From CAZQBY01 sp964592405 [NCBI: uncultured archaeon] (GTDB lineage Archaea > Altiarchaeota > Altiarchaeia > JAFGQM01): a stretch of DNA of 16,402 bases. Made by a program: the position numbers and the translations under genes. The notes under the pieces were generated by a model. The model worked only from the letters and a program-made list of their open reading frames with translations, had not been told where the DNA came from and did no database searches. The DNA is taken from assembly GCA_964592405.1 (NCBI GenBank), contig CAZQBY010000009.1, forward strand, positions 3,585 to 19,986, written 5' to 3'. This document shows, in pieces, positions 1 to 6,701 of this stretch (position 1 is the stretch's first letter; every line of letters begins with the position of its first letter).

Positions 1-17
1 AACTTCTCAGATTACGT

Positions 18-1082
18 ATGAAAACCATCCGCGACCCGATTCACGGAGACATCGAGCTTTCAGAGGCGGAGCTGGCGGTGGTGGATACCCCTGCCTTCCA
101 GCGCCTGCGCAGGATAAGGCAGCTCTCCTTCTGCTCGCTTGTGTATCCCGGTGCCAACCACACCCGCTTTGAGCACTCGCTTGGGACGATGCACCTGGCC
201 GGCAGGATTGCACGCAGACTAGGACTGGAAGAAGAACCGCTCCGCATGGCCGGGCTTGTGCATGACTTGGGCCATATCCCGTTTAGCCACTCCCTAGAGG
301 GGGTGTTCAATACCAGCCATGAGAGGAACCTAAAACTGGTCATGAAGGGCGAGGTCGGGGATATAATAAATGACAGTGGTTTTGATGTCAGGAAGATTCT
401 CAATCTTGTGAGGGGCAGGGGCCCGGGCAAGATTATCTCATCAGAAATAGACGCGGACCGCATGGATTATCTCCTGCGTGATTCCCACTACACAGGTGTT
501 GCCTATGGTGTCATCGATGCTGACCGCATAATCAATGTCATTGGTTTTGACGGCAGAGAAGTCTTCTTCCACAAGAAGGGCCTGATAGCCTTGGAGGCCC
601 TCCTCATCGGCAGGAACCAGATGTATGAGGCCGTCTATTTCCACCACACAGTGCGCATAGCAGATACCATGCTACAAGAGGCCATGAGACGGATAGCGGA
701 CAAAATAACTATCGGGCAGCTCCTCAGGATGGGGGATGATGATTTGAGGTTCTTTGCCAAACAGGACAGAGTGGCAAGTGAGCTTCTGGAGCTTCTGGAC
801 AGGCGCCGGCTCTACAAAACAGCCTTCTCGGTGAGAGGTGGTATAGATAGGCAGATACTCCTCGACAAAAGTGGACTGAAGCCTCACCAGTTGCTGATCA
901 GTAGTATCAGGCTCACAGGTCTTGAATTCTCCATATTAATCAAGGATGATTCGGAGCTGAAAGAGATAAGCAGGGTCTCAAGGATAGCCAAAGAGCTCAG
1001 GGAGGAAATAAAGAATCTTGAGGAGACTGAGGTCTATGTACCTCCGCAGTACAAAGATAAGCTGAAGTTCTCTGGAAAATAA
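18..1082 (+). CDS. HD-domain phosphohydrolase, SAMHD1/dGTPase-like (COG1078 type)
   Basis: This 354-residue protein belongs to the HD superfamily related to SAMHD1 and bacterial dGTP triphosphohydrolases, which hydrolyse dNTPs to deoxynucleosides and triphosphate. The N-terminal KTIRDPIHG and the RFEHSLGTMHLAG segment are typical of the family. The metal ligands are visible: H53, H82-D83 (LVHDLGHIPFSHS) and D147 in EIDADRMDYLLRDS. In that last motif R148, Y151 and D155 align with SAMHD1 residues K312, Y315 and D319, which contact substrate. Length matches stand-alone prokaryotic members. The ATG at 18 directly precedes the conserved KTIRDPIHG start; only 17 bases lie upstream in the window, so promoter and operon partners cannot be seen. 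The family is secure, but the substrate (dNTP or another phosphate ester) is not shown by sequence. Confidence 0.9.
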   Translation: MKTIRDPIHGDIELSEAELAVVDTPAFQRLRRIRQLSFCSLVYPGANHTRFEHSLGTMHLAGRIARRLGLEEEPLRMAGLVHDLGHIPFSHSLEGVFNTSHERNLKLVMKGEVGDIINDSGFDVRKILNLVRGRGPGKIISSEIDADRMDYLLRDSHYTGVAYGVIDADRIINVIGFDGREVFFHKKGLIALEALLIGRNQMYEAVYFHHTVRIADTMLQEAMRRIADKITIGQLLRMGDDDLRFFAKQDRVASELLELLDRRRLYKTAFSVRGGIDRQILLDKSGLKPHQLLISSIRLTGLEFSILIKDDSELKEISRVSRIAKELREEIKNLEETEVYVPPQYKDKLKFSGK

Positions 1083-1098
1083 CACAATGGAGTCAGAG

Positions 1099-1130
1099 TA
1101 AGGCCGGCCGCCTGTGCTAGACCGACCTTA
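1099..1130. terminator. Candidate stem-loop between convergent genes
   Basis: Arms at 1099-1107 (TAAGGCCGG) and 1122-1130 (CCGACCTTA) pair over nine positions with one mismatch (C1104 against A1125), enclosing a 14-base loop. The element lies just after the HD-protein stop and its right end includes the stop codon of the opposing small gene. It could act on transcripts from both strands. There is no adjacent T-run, so a classical intrinsic terminator is not established. Confidence 0.3.
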
Positions 1131-1310
1131 GTCCAGACCCCTCATTAATTCCTCCAGTCGTTTGGCATCCGGATATGTTCCCCTAAAGAGGGAACCTACA
1201 GAATTCCTCCGGAGCCTAGAAAGTGCCCATCTCAGGCTGATGCCCTCTTTAGGCTTTTGCTCATGCACAAGCTCCAGTTGAAACTCCTCATTGAGTGCCT
1301 GTAGTGACAT
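1128..1310 (-). CDS. Small orphan protein, 60 residues
   Basis: I do not recognise this protein. The open frame extends upstream to 1427, but the start at 1310 is preferred. A GGAGG sits four bases before that ATG, and a TATA-like box on the same strand at 1355-1362 places the transcription start near 1332, inside the longer frame. The 60-residue product is hydrophilic and probably mostly helical, with a basic centre (LRRNSVGSLFRG) and an acidic-basic C-terminus. It has no membrane segment, cysteines or evident metal motif. It converges on the HD phosphohydrolase and follows the phosphoesterase gene on the same strand with its own promoter. The strong ribosome-binding site and promoter geometry are the main reasons to call it real. 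Confidence 0.55.
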   Translation of the reverse strand: MSLQALNEEFQLELVHEQKPKEGISLRWALSRLRRNSVGSLFRGTYPDAKRLEELMRGLD

Positions 1311-1354
1311 AGTTCCTCCAGTTGGGTCAAAGAGGGATGTAATAGAAGAATGGG

Positions 1355-1362
1355 ATATAAAA
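1355..1362 (-). promoter_or_regulatory. TATA box for the 60-residue protein
   Basis: TTTTATAT on the minus strand. Archaeal spacing would start the transcript near 1332, leaving a leader of about 22 bases that contains the GGAGG ribosome-binding site before the ATG at 1310. Confidence 0.45.
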
Positions 1363-1426
1363 GCATAAAAAGCAACCCAATGTTGAAGCCAATTCTGGTG
1401 GGATTTAAAATATGTTTTCAAAAACA

Positions 1427-1870
1427 TTAATTCCTTCTGAAGAAGAGCCAGTTTTTTTCTCCCGCCCGTCTGAATCTGATAAGGGCGTAGGCTCCTTTCA
1501 TTTTTCGTCCCCTAAGAACAAACTCGATTTTATCCTCATCGGCTTTCTCTATCTCTACTGTGCCCCTGTCCCATATCTTCACGGTTCCTGCCCCATAATG
1601 CCCCTCGGGTATCCTACCTTCAAAATTGGCATAATCGAGCGGATGATCTTCAGTCTGGACTGCCAGCCGCTTTATACCTACCTCCACGGGTGGCTCCTTT
1701 GGAACTGCCCAGGATTTCAGGACGCCGTTCATCTCCAGCCTCAGATCCCAGTGGAGATGCGAAGCATTGTGTTCTTGGATGACAAAAATGCGTTTTTTGC
1801 CGGGCCTTCCGCCTACCGGCTCAGGAGAACTCCTACGGCGTTTCCTTTTATAGTCGGCCAGTTTGTCCAC
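1427..1870 (-). CDS. Stand-alone LigD-type 3'-phosphoesterase domain protein
   Basis: With the GTG at 1870 as start, this is a 147-residue protein that is essentially one LigD polymerase-associated 3'-phosphoesterase (PE) domain. The family removes 3'-phosphates and trims 3'-ribonucleotides at DNA ends before repair ligation. Visible active-site residues are H34, H40, D42 and R44 in EHNASHLHWDLRLE, then H76 and Y80 in EDHPLDY. Their spacing equals the H42/H48/D50/R52/H84/Y88 set of Pseudomonas LigD. EGHYGAGTV follows at about 90. The frame stays open to 2215, but that stretch is out-of-frame sequence of the divergent gene. The GTG at 1870 immediately precedes a basic tail and lies downstream of a TATA box at 1900-1906. 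No ligase or primase domain is fused or adjacent, so the enzyme probably acts alone or with partners elsewhere. The family is secure; the exact start is less so. Confidence 0.85.
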   Translation of the reverse strand: MDKLADYKRKRRRSSPEPVGGRPGKKRIFVIQEHNASHLHWDLRLEMNGVLKSWAVPKEPPVEVGIKRLAVQTEDHPLDYANFEGRIPEGHYGAGTVKIWDRGTVEIEKADEDKIEFVLRGRKMKGAYALIRFRRAGEKNWLFFRRN

Positions 1871-1899
1871 TATGTTTTTTGTGGATTTTTTATGGGTTG

Positions 1900-1906
1900 G
1901 TATATA
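1900..1906 (-). promoter_or_regulatory. TATA box upstream of the phosphoesterase gene
   Basis: TTATATA on the minus strand, about 33 bases before the GTG at 1870, predicting a leader of only a few bases. The motif is nearly palindromic, but it lies too close to the plus-strand ATG at 1920 to serve that gene unless its start is further downstream. Confidence 0.4.
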
Positions 1907-1919
1907 AGAAAAAGCAAAA

Positions 1920-2651
1920 ATGATAAAAAATAAATCAGGGATCATTCTTGATGAAAGAAAACTTGTAGCAGTTGTTACACTGGCTGTCATCCTCTCTGTG
2001 GGAATTCTGATTGTGCAACAGGGATCTATTGGATACTGCGGTGATGGTTTTTGTTCGACTGATGAAACGCCAGTTTCTTGTGCCAGAGATTGTGGGGGGA
2101 GGCCGGACACCTCCAAGGCAGAGACTCCCTCCCAACCCCCTGAGACTGTGAAGACCGGGGTAGAGCAGCCAGCTGAGCCGCCGGGGGAACAGCCATCACA
2201 AGAACATTCTGCCACTCCTGATGAAAGACCGTCATATCAGCATAATCCTGACAGGGAGCTGAATGAGAATATATTTGAAGACACCATAGGCGTTGAGCAG
2301 GAGGATGCCTATAAGAAACAGGGATATGTAATAGTCAGATATTTTTATAATACCAACTGCTTGCTCTGCACAAATCCAGTCAAATGGGATGAGGTGTTGA
2401 TGGAGCTCGCCAGAGAGATGAATGACGTGATCATCCTTGAGATGTTTGACAGCTCCCGAAAACAGTGGGCTAAGGAGAGGTGGGGTAAGGCAGGTATTGA
2501 TGTGATTGAAGACCCGGTCATCCGTATAGAGGGTATGCCCGGAGGCAAGCATGCCTACAAGATCCTCTATGGCAATCCGCTAACAGAGCTCTTTGGAGCA
2601 CCCAAGGAGAGGCTGGTTGAACAGATATGTGAATATACTGATGTCTGCTGA
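1920..2651 (+). CDS. Membrane-anchored thioredoxin-fold protein with a CGDG cysteine module
   Basis: A 243-residue predicted extracytoplasmic protein. A basic N-terminus and hydrophobic segment (about 14-33) look like a signal anchor. Residues 39-60 form one cysteine module, YCGDGFC...C...DCGG (C40, C45, C54, C58), matching the repeat unit of the large surface protein at 6817-9549. A Pro/Glu/Gln-rich linker runs to about 115. The C-terminal half (about 130-243) resembles a thioredoxin fold: a beta strand (YVIVRYFYN) leads into CLLC (147-150), and DPVIRI near 198-203 occupies the usual cis-proline strand position. Two more cysteines end the chain (C237, C243). The ATG at 1920 gives the complete anchor; no clear Shine-Dalgarno is present. 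It is likely a thiol-disulfide or redox-sensing protein on the outer face of the membrane. The thioredoxin assignment rests on pattern and should be confirmed by profile search. Confidence 0.7.
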   Translation: MIKNKSGIILDERKLVAVVTLAVILSVGILIVQQGSIGYCGDGFCSTDETPVSCARDCGGRPDTSKAETPSQPPETVKTGVEQPAEPPGEQPSQEHSATPDERPSYQHNPDRELNENIFEDTIGVEQEDAYKKQGYVIVRYFYNTNCLLCTNPVKWDEVLMELAREMNDVIILEMFDSSRKQWAKERWGKAGIDVIEDPVIRIEGMPGGKHAYKILYGNPLTELFGAPKERLVEQICEYTDVC

Positions 2652-2688
2652 GCACCAGAGTCTGATATGTGCCGGTGTGCCAAAGAGC

Positions 2689-3945
2689 TTAGAGGGAGAT
2701 TTTATTTGATGGCAACGGGACCCTCTGTGTAAGGATCTCATCCAGGGCTGTGGATTTCTTGCCCGCCAGGAGATGTAACAGGGCCCCCCCACCTGATGAA
2801 ATGTGGTCAAAACCGCTTATCTTGAGCTTCCTTATGGCTCCGGAGGTGTCCCCGCCCCCTATAACCGAATACGCGGGCGAATTGGCAATAGCGGTAAATA
2901 CCCCCCTTGTGCCGCAGGCAAATCTCGAATCTTCGAACACCCCGGCAGGCCCGTTACAGAAGACTGTTTTCATGGTGTTTATAAGGCGAGTGAATTCCTC
3001 CACAGTCTTGCTGCCTATATCCTTTATTGGATAGTTGACCGGTAGCTCATCCACATCAATCTCGACCCTCTTACCATCTTTCTCCACAGCCACATCCAGC
3101 GGGAGGTATATCTTATCCTCATTACCCTTCATAAGCTTGGCTGCTGTTTCATGTGCCTTCTCATAGCCGTTTTTGGCCAAGAAGACATCATTGGCCTTGC
3201 CCAGCTCATACCCCTTGGCCTTCAAGAAAACCATAGACGGAACGCCCGTAAGCAGGATATAATCAGCCAGATTCTTTTCAAGGGCATTTTCTATCATAAG
3301 AAAGGTGTCCTCAAGTTTTGCGCCTCCCAAAACATAACCCATTGGGGGTTGTGGATTGCCATTGACCTGCTCCACTGCCTTCAGTTCCTTCTCCATGAGC
3401 CGGGCAACAACTGATGGCAGGATGTGGGGAAAGCCCACCATTGTAGGCTGTTTGCGATGTGTGCAGGCAAATGCATCGCAGACATAGATATCTGCTACCT
3501 TGGACAGCTCCTGAACCAGCTTAGTTTTGGCCCTGTCCTCCGGCTCTCCCTTGACGTTTTCTTCCTCATGCATGCGCATATTCTCAAGAACCAGAATCTC
3601 TCCCGGCTTGAGGGCCTTGATGGCTTTTATGGCATCTTCTCCAAACCAGTCCGGAACAAACCTGACCTGCATGCCCAGAACCCTAGACAGCACCTTGGCA
3701 TGCTCCCTGAGACTTATGCAATCGGGCTTGCCAAATCTGGACTGGTGAGATATTACAACAACCTTTGCCCCCCGCTCAACCAGCTCCTTGAGGGTCTCCC
3801 GGTGAGCCTCTATTTTGAATGTTTCCTTTATCTTTTTGGTCTCCTTGTCAACCGGGACATTGAGGTCACAACGGACCAAGACTGTCTTTCCATAGACATC
3901 TACATCATCCAGTGTCAAATGTCTGGGGATATGAACTGTTATCAT
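2689..3945 (-). CDS. pgk: Phosphoglycerate kinase
   Basis: A 418-residue phosphoglycerate kinase, transferring phosphate between 1,3-bisphosphoglycerate and ADP in glycolysis/gluconeogenesis in the cytoplasm. N-terminal substrate-binding motifs are RCDLNVP (25-31) and SHQSRFGKPD (about 66-75). The C-terminal nucleotide-binding domain has GGAKLEDT, FCNGPAGVFED, the GGGDT loop (363-367) and SGGGALLHLLAGK. Length is normal for archaeal enzymes. A TTG five codons upstream (3960) could extend the frame, but the ATG at 3945 is preferred because a TATA box centred near 3972 places transcription initiation on that ATG. The gene converges with the thioredoxin-fold gene, leaving 37 bases between the stops, and lies downstream of the Lrp gene on the same strand with its own promoter. 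No other glycolytic gene is adjacent. Confidence 0.97.
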   Translation of the reverse strand: MITVHIPRHLTLDDVDVYGKTVLVRCDLNVPVDKETKKIKETFKIEAHRETLKELVERGAKVVVISHQSRFGKPDCISLREHAKVLSRVLGMQVRFVPDWFGEDAIKAIKALKPGEILVLENMRMHEEENVKGEPEDRAKTKLVQELSKVADIYVCDAFACTHRKQPTMVGFPHILPSVVARLMEKELKAVEQVNGNPQPPMGYVLGGAKLEDTFLMIENALEKNLADYILLTGVPSMVFLKAKGYELGKANDVFLAKNGYEKAHETAAKLMKGNEDKIYLPLDVAVEKDGKRVEIDVDELPVNYPIKDIGSKTVEEFTRLINTMKTVFCNGPAGVFEDSRFACGTRGVFTAIANSPAYSVIGGGDTSGAIRKLKISGFDHISSGGGALLHLLAGKKSTALDEILTQRVPLPSNKISL

Positions 3946-3968
3946 TCTATAATATAACAATGCTGGAG

Positions 3969-3976
3969 TATAAAAA
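3969..3976 (-). promoter_or_regulatory. pgk TATA box (leaderless transcript)
   Basis: TTTTTATA on the minus strand, centred about 27 bases before the ATG at 3945, the canonical archaeal TATA-to-start distance for a leaderless mRNA. A 13-base imperfect palindrome, TGAAT-CAT-ATTCA (3989-4001), lies just upstream and could bind a regulator. Confidence 0.65.
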
Positions 3977-4073
3977 CCTTACATGAATTGAATCATATTC
4001 AGGAATGATATACCTATAGAGGGCAATTAGTTGCTTCTTATTCAATTATATTGACAAAAACAGGATAATATTT

Positions 4074-4535
4074 TTAATCAGGGAGTAATTTGAATCTGGA
4101 AGGGTAGGTTTTAAGGACATATTTTCCCTTGGTTGCCTTGATGCCCTTAAGTGGTTCGACTGCCCTCATGAAATCCATGTAGTCGTTTGAATCCCTGCCA
4201 ACCAGCTCTACCATCAGGTCCCACTCACCCATTGTATTATAAACATTCCTCACATTCGGGTGTTTCATCAGCTCTTCTGCGATGATATCGCCCAAATATT
4301 TATCCTGCCCACGATAGGTCTGTATAAAATAGAAGGCAGAAAGTCTCTTGCCGAGTTTTTCTGCATTCAGGCGCGCCGTATATCCAGTGATGATACCCTG
4401 CCGTTCCATACGCTTTATCCTGCTGTGGATTGTGGTTGAGGACTTACCCAAGCGCTTGGCTATTTCTGTCACCTTCGGCGTCAGGGAGTAACTCTCCTGC
4501 AACTCAGAGATTATTCTCTTATCAAGTTCGTCCAT
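4074..4535 (-). CDS. Lrp/AsnC-family transcriptional regulator
   Basis: A 153-residue Lrp/AsnC (feast/famine) regulator. The N-terminal helix-turn-helix spans about residues 19-48 (TPKVTEIAKRLGKSSTTIHS), preceded by the usual DELDKRIISEL start. A RAM/AsnC ligand-binding and oligomerisation domain (about 65-145) contains GEWDLMVEL and a terminal strand KGKYVLKTYP. Such proteins sense amino acids or similar small molecules and act as dimers to octamers on DNA. A GTG at 4571 would add 12 residues (FLLLDEEYNLL...) not typical of the family, so the ATG at 4535 is chosen; the upstream GTG is possible if the transcript is leaderless. It lies between pgk and a divergent orphan gene, so autoregulation or control of the divergent gene is plausible but not shown. 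Confidence 0.92.
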   Translation of the reverse strand: MDELDKRIISELQESYSLTPKVTEIAKRLGKSSTTIHSRIKRMERQGIITGYTARLNAEKLGKRLSAFYFIQTYRGQDKYLGDIIAEELMKHPNVRNVYNTMGEWDLMVELVGRDSNDYMDFMRAVEPLKGIKATKGKYVLKTYPSRFKLLPD

Positions 4536-4588
4536 AAGCAGATTATATTCTTCGTCAAGCAATAAAAACACTTGCGACAGAGGGTATT

Positions 4589-4610
4589 TTTATTTAAAAA
4601 ACCTATAAAG
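4589..4610. promoter_or_regulatory. AT-rich divergent promoter region
   Basis: The 173-base region between the Lrp start at 4535 and the ATG at 4709 contains two TATA-like stretches, TATTTAAA (about 4589-4597) and CCTATAAAG (about 4602-4610). They suit the minus-strand Lrp gene and the plus-strand gene respectively. A seven-base inverted pair, TCCCCAA (4616-4622) and TTGGGGA (4687-4693), lies in the presumed leader of the plus gene. I cannot assign exact start sites. Confidence 0.35.
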
Positions 4611-4708
4611 TAACATCCCCAACCAGAAATGCTTCTTTGCAGAATAGCGAAGGACATCTGGAAGCATAAGCAATTGTAGTAAGGGATTGGGGACAAGGAG
4701 TCAGGAAA

Positions 4709-5320
4709 ATGCAGCTGAATGATTTACATGAGCTCGTCTCCCGGCTTAAGGAAAATAAGGGAATGCAGGTGGAAACGACAACCCTTGGGCGATTCCTTGG
4801 ATCCCAAAGCTCCAAAGTGGCCTTCTATCTTGGTCGCGAATTCCTCAATCGCCCGGTCATAGTCAGTACTATGGAGGACAGGATACAGATACTTGATATC
4901 CATTCCGGGATTGTTGTTGTCATAAACAATCTGGAGGAGATGCTTCCCAAGGTAATAGAATCGTTTTCAAAGACTCGAATGGAGAAACCAAAGAGTGTGA
5001 GCTCAGTAGAAGATACAAGAGAGATGTATCAAAAAATCATAAAGAGGGAGATACGGAATAGTGCAATATCACAACAGCTCTGCGAGTTTAGGGAGATTAT
5101 GTACAAACCGGGCTCTCTGGAAGATCGCCTGAGCCTGATTGAAAGGACTATCGAGGCACTGGAAAAACACAAGGCTGCATGTGATAACGGTGAGATGGAG
5201 AAGATCGAGAAGGCTCAGGACAAATTGGGCAAGCTCATCACACATGCCAAATCAAAGAGGCTGGCTCCCGGGCAGATACCCTCGGTCTATGAAATAGCCA
5301 TCTGGTGTTGGGTGAATTAG
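4709..5320 (+). CDS. Conserved-looking hypothetical protein, 203 residues
   Basis: I do not recognise this protein. The ATG at 4709 is supported by AAGGAG eight bases upstream (4695-4700). The product is soluble: no signal peptide or membrane segment. The first third (about 19-78) reads as alternating beta strands (QVETTTLGRFLG, VAFYLGREF, RPVIVST, DRIQILDI, SGIVVVINN). The remainder (about 80-185) is strongly helical and charged, with SLEDRLSLIERTIEALEKHK and EKIEKAQDKLGKLI suggesting coiled coil or a helical bundle. The C-terminus (PSVYEIAIWCWVN) is hydrophobic. It is divergent from the Lrp regulator, which may control it, and converges with the export-protein gene. The composition resembles its neighbours, so nothing suggests recent transfer. 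Confidence 0.75.
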   Translation: MQLNDLHELVSRLKENKGMQVETTTLGRFLGSQSSKVAFYLGREFLNRPVIVSTMEDRIQILDIHSGIVVVINNLEEMLPKVIESFSKTRMEKPKSVSSVEDTREMYQKIIKREIRNSAISQQLCEFREIMYKPGSLEDRLSLIERTIEALEKHKAACDNGEMEKIEKAQDKLGKLITHAKSKRLAPGQIPSVYEIAIWCWVN

Positions 5321-5328
5321 CCGGGCGT

Positions 5329-5380
5329 TGCTATTTATGCTATTTACAGCCTTTTTGTTTGAATTCTTTTGTTTGAATTC
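5329..5380. repeat. Two adjacent short tandem repeats in a convergent junction
   Basis: TGCTATTTA occurs twice in tandem (5329-5337 and 5338-5346), and after six bases TTTTGTTTGAATTC occurs twice in tandem (5353-5366 and 5367-5380). Both fill the 86-base gap between convergent stops at 5320 and 5407. The T-runs (CTTTTTG, CTTTTG) could serve as a T-rich archaeal terminator for the upstream plus-strand gene. Confidence 0.6.
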
Positions 5381-5406
5381 AGGAGCAAACAAAATTCTGT
5401 TTTGCA

Positions 5407-5886
5407 TCAGAGGGGATTTGCTCTTGGCGCACCCAAGGCATAAAGCACTTCGACAGCGAAAAGGCTCAAAAGCGTTACTATCAGACCTGCAATAATGATT
5501 CCCAATGAGATGGCCAAGAGGGACCTCTTTTTCTCCAAACCTAGGAGCCATGATATAAGAGAGCCAGTCCAGGCACCAGTTATCGGTAGGGGTATGGCTA
5601 CAAAAGCTGCCAGCCCCCAGAATCCATACTTCTCAATCTTCTTGTCAGCCTTATTACGCACACCTCCAACACACCTGGAAACGAAAGAATATCTTCCAAG
5701 TTGTGAATAAGCCCAGTCCAGCAGAAGGAGTATGGGAACAACCACTGCTATATTCGCCAGAACTGAGATGCCGAATACAGGCAATGGATCCAACCCTAAT
5801 AGGAGTATACCCACCGGTATGGCCCCTCTCAGTTCTATCCATGGAAGCATTGAAATAAGCAGGATAAGGAGGTATCCATCTATCAT
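5407..5886 (-). CDS. Small multidrug export family membrane protein (COG2426 type)
   Basis: A 159-residue integral membrane protein resembling the 'small multidrug export' family (Pfam Sm_multidrug_ex, COG2426). The N-terminal hydrophobic segment carries ELRGAIPVG (18-26), and the central loop has IPLPITGAWTG (98-108), both hallmarks of the family. Hydrophobic segments fall at about 2-16, 24-32, 36-58, 88-115 and 122-148, with a basic loop (RNKADKKIEKYG) between. The family name rests on weak functional evidence; substrate and even transport activity are uncertain. Its ATG at 5886 overlaps the TGA of the upstream PurM-like gene (ATGA), so the two are co-transcribed and translationally coupled. 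It converges with the orphan gene ending at 5320. Confidence 0.82.
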   Translation of the reverse strand: MIDGYLLILLISMLPWIELRGAIPVGILLLGLDPLPVFGISVLANIAVVVPILLLLDWAYSQLGRYSFVSRCVGGVRNKADKKIEKYGFWGLAAFVAIPLPITGAWTGSLISWLLGLEKKRSLLAISLGIIIAGLIVTLLSLFAVEVLYALGAPRANPL

Positions 5887-6635
5887 ATTAATCTCCCAAC
5901 TATCTCAACAGGACAGTTCACACCCTTGGCTATCCTAAGGATCTCCTTTACGTTTTTTGAGTCTACAGACAATAAAAAGTTGTCCAGGTTGCGATATCTA
6001 TGAATGCCCATCTCAAGGAGTTCATAACCGAGCCGGCTGTGCTCCGCCAGCTCCCTGGCCGTGTTTTCCAGCCCGCCCTTTGTGACATCTTTGGCTGCAT
6101 TGATCCTGATCTTCCTGATCATGCTATACCAGCACTCAAACAGCTTTTTTGCCTTCGCAAACCGCTCCTCCTGCTCGCCCCATATGGGCTCGCCCAGGAG
6201 GACCAGCTCATCGCCCTTCCTGCCCCCCGAGTCGCGTATGGGCTCGTCCAGCAGCAGCTCGCCGACGACGAATATGCTTGCCAGCGGCTCGCCCTCGAGG
6301 TTGGTGTTGCCGCCCACGATTGGCAGCCCCATCTCCATGCCCTGCCTCTTCAGGCTGCGCGCCATCTCATCCACCTCCTCCCTGGGGCCGGAGAGGGTGT
6401 CCAGGGCGAACAGCGGGCGGGCCCCCTTGACAATGATATCTGTCATTGCGTGGATAAGCGCAGACTTCATCACCAGCCGCTTCTTGTAGGGGCCATCGCA
6501 GCTGACTACCAGCCTCCGGCCGCCAAATTCCAGACAGGCAGCATCGTCCCAGTCAGATATGCCCATGACAGGCCGGCTGAGCTTGTCAAAGTCCAGAAAC
6601 AGTTCACGAAGCCATGTGATGTCAAAGGCACTCAT
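5883..6635 (-). CDS. PurM-like (AIR synthase-related) ATP-binding protein
   Basis: A 250-residue protein of the PurM/ThiL/HypE/SelD superfamily, whose members use ATP to phosphorylate or dehydrate small substrates and act as dimers. The N-terminal half shows the acidic metal/nucleotide loop in GISDWDDAACLEF (25-37), LIHAMTDIIVKGARPLFALD (60-79) and the glycine-rich GGNTNLEG (108-115). The second half has the characteristic AKDVTKGGLENTARELAE (181-198). It is shorter than typical PurM or SelD, and I see no SelD-like N-terminal Cys/Sec, so the substrate is unknown. It resembles the archaeal 'AIR synthase-related' group. The ATG at 6635 lies about 26 bases from a TATA box (leaderless). It is the first gene of a two-gene operon with the small export-type membrane protein. 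Confidence 0.85.
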   Translation of the reverse strand: MSAFDITWLRELFLDFDKLSRPVMGISDWDDAACLEFGGRRLVVSCDGPYKKRLVMKSALIHAMTDIIVKGARPLFALDTLSGPREEVDEMARSLKRQGMEMGLPIVGGNTNLEGEPLASIFVVGELLLDEPIRDSGGRKGDELVLLGEPIWGEQEERFAKAKKLFECWYSMIRKIRINAAKDVTKGGLENTARELAEHSRLGYELLEMGIHRYRNLDNFLLSVDSKNVKEILRIAKGVNCPVEIVGRLI

Positions 6636-6655
6636 AATTAATTAACATTTGGCCC

Positions 6656-6665
6656 TATTTATATG
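6656..6665 (-). promoter_or_regulatory. TATA box for the PurM-like operon
   Basis: CATATAAATA on the minus strand is centred about 26 bases before the ATG at 6635, giving a leaderless transcript. Two further TATA-like stretches lie upstream (about 6670-6677 and 6684-6691). Confidence 0.6.
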
Positions 6666-6701
6666 AGTCATTTATATGCCTCTGTTTATATCCCAAAGTC
6701 T

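Noticed and set aside
1412-1933. 173-residue plus-strand open frame
   Set aside because: Antisense shadow of the phosphoesterase gene; no conserved features and no start signal.
1871-2215. N-terminal extension of the phosphoesterase frame
   Set aside because: The extension overlaps the divergent thioredoxin-fold gene antisense, lies upstream of the TATA box at 1900-1906, and adds sequence with no family similarity.
3424-3957. 177-residue plus-strand open frame opposite pgk
   Set aside because: Shadow of a clear phosphoglycerate kinase gene on the minus strand.
6000-6641. 213-residue plus-strand open frame opposite the PurM-like gene
   Set aside because: The minus-strand reading has superfamily motifs and a promoter; the plus frame is open because of local high GC.
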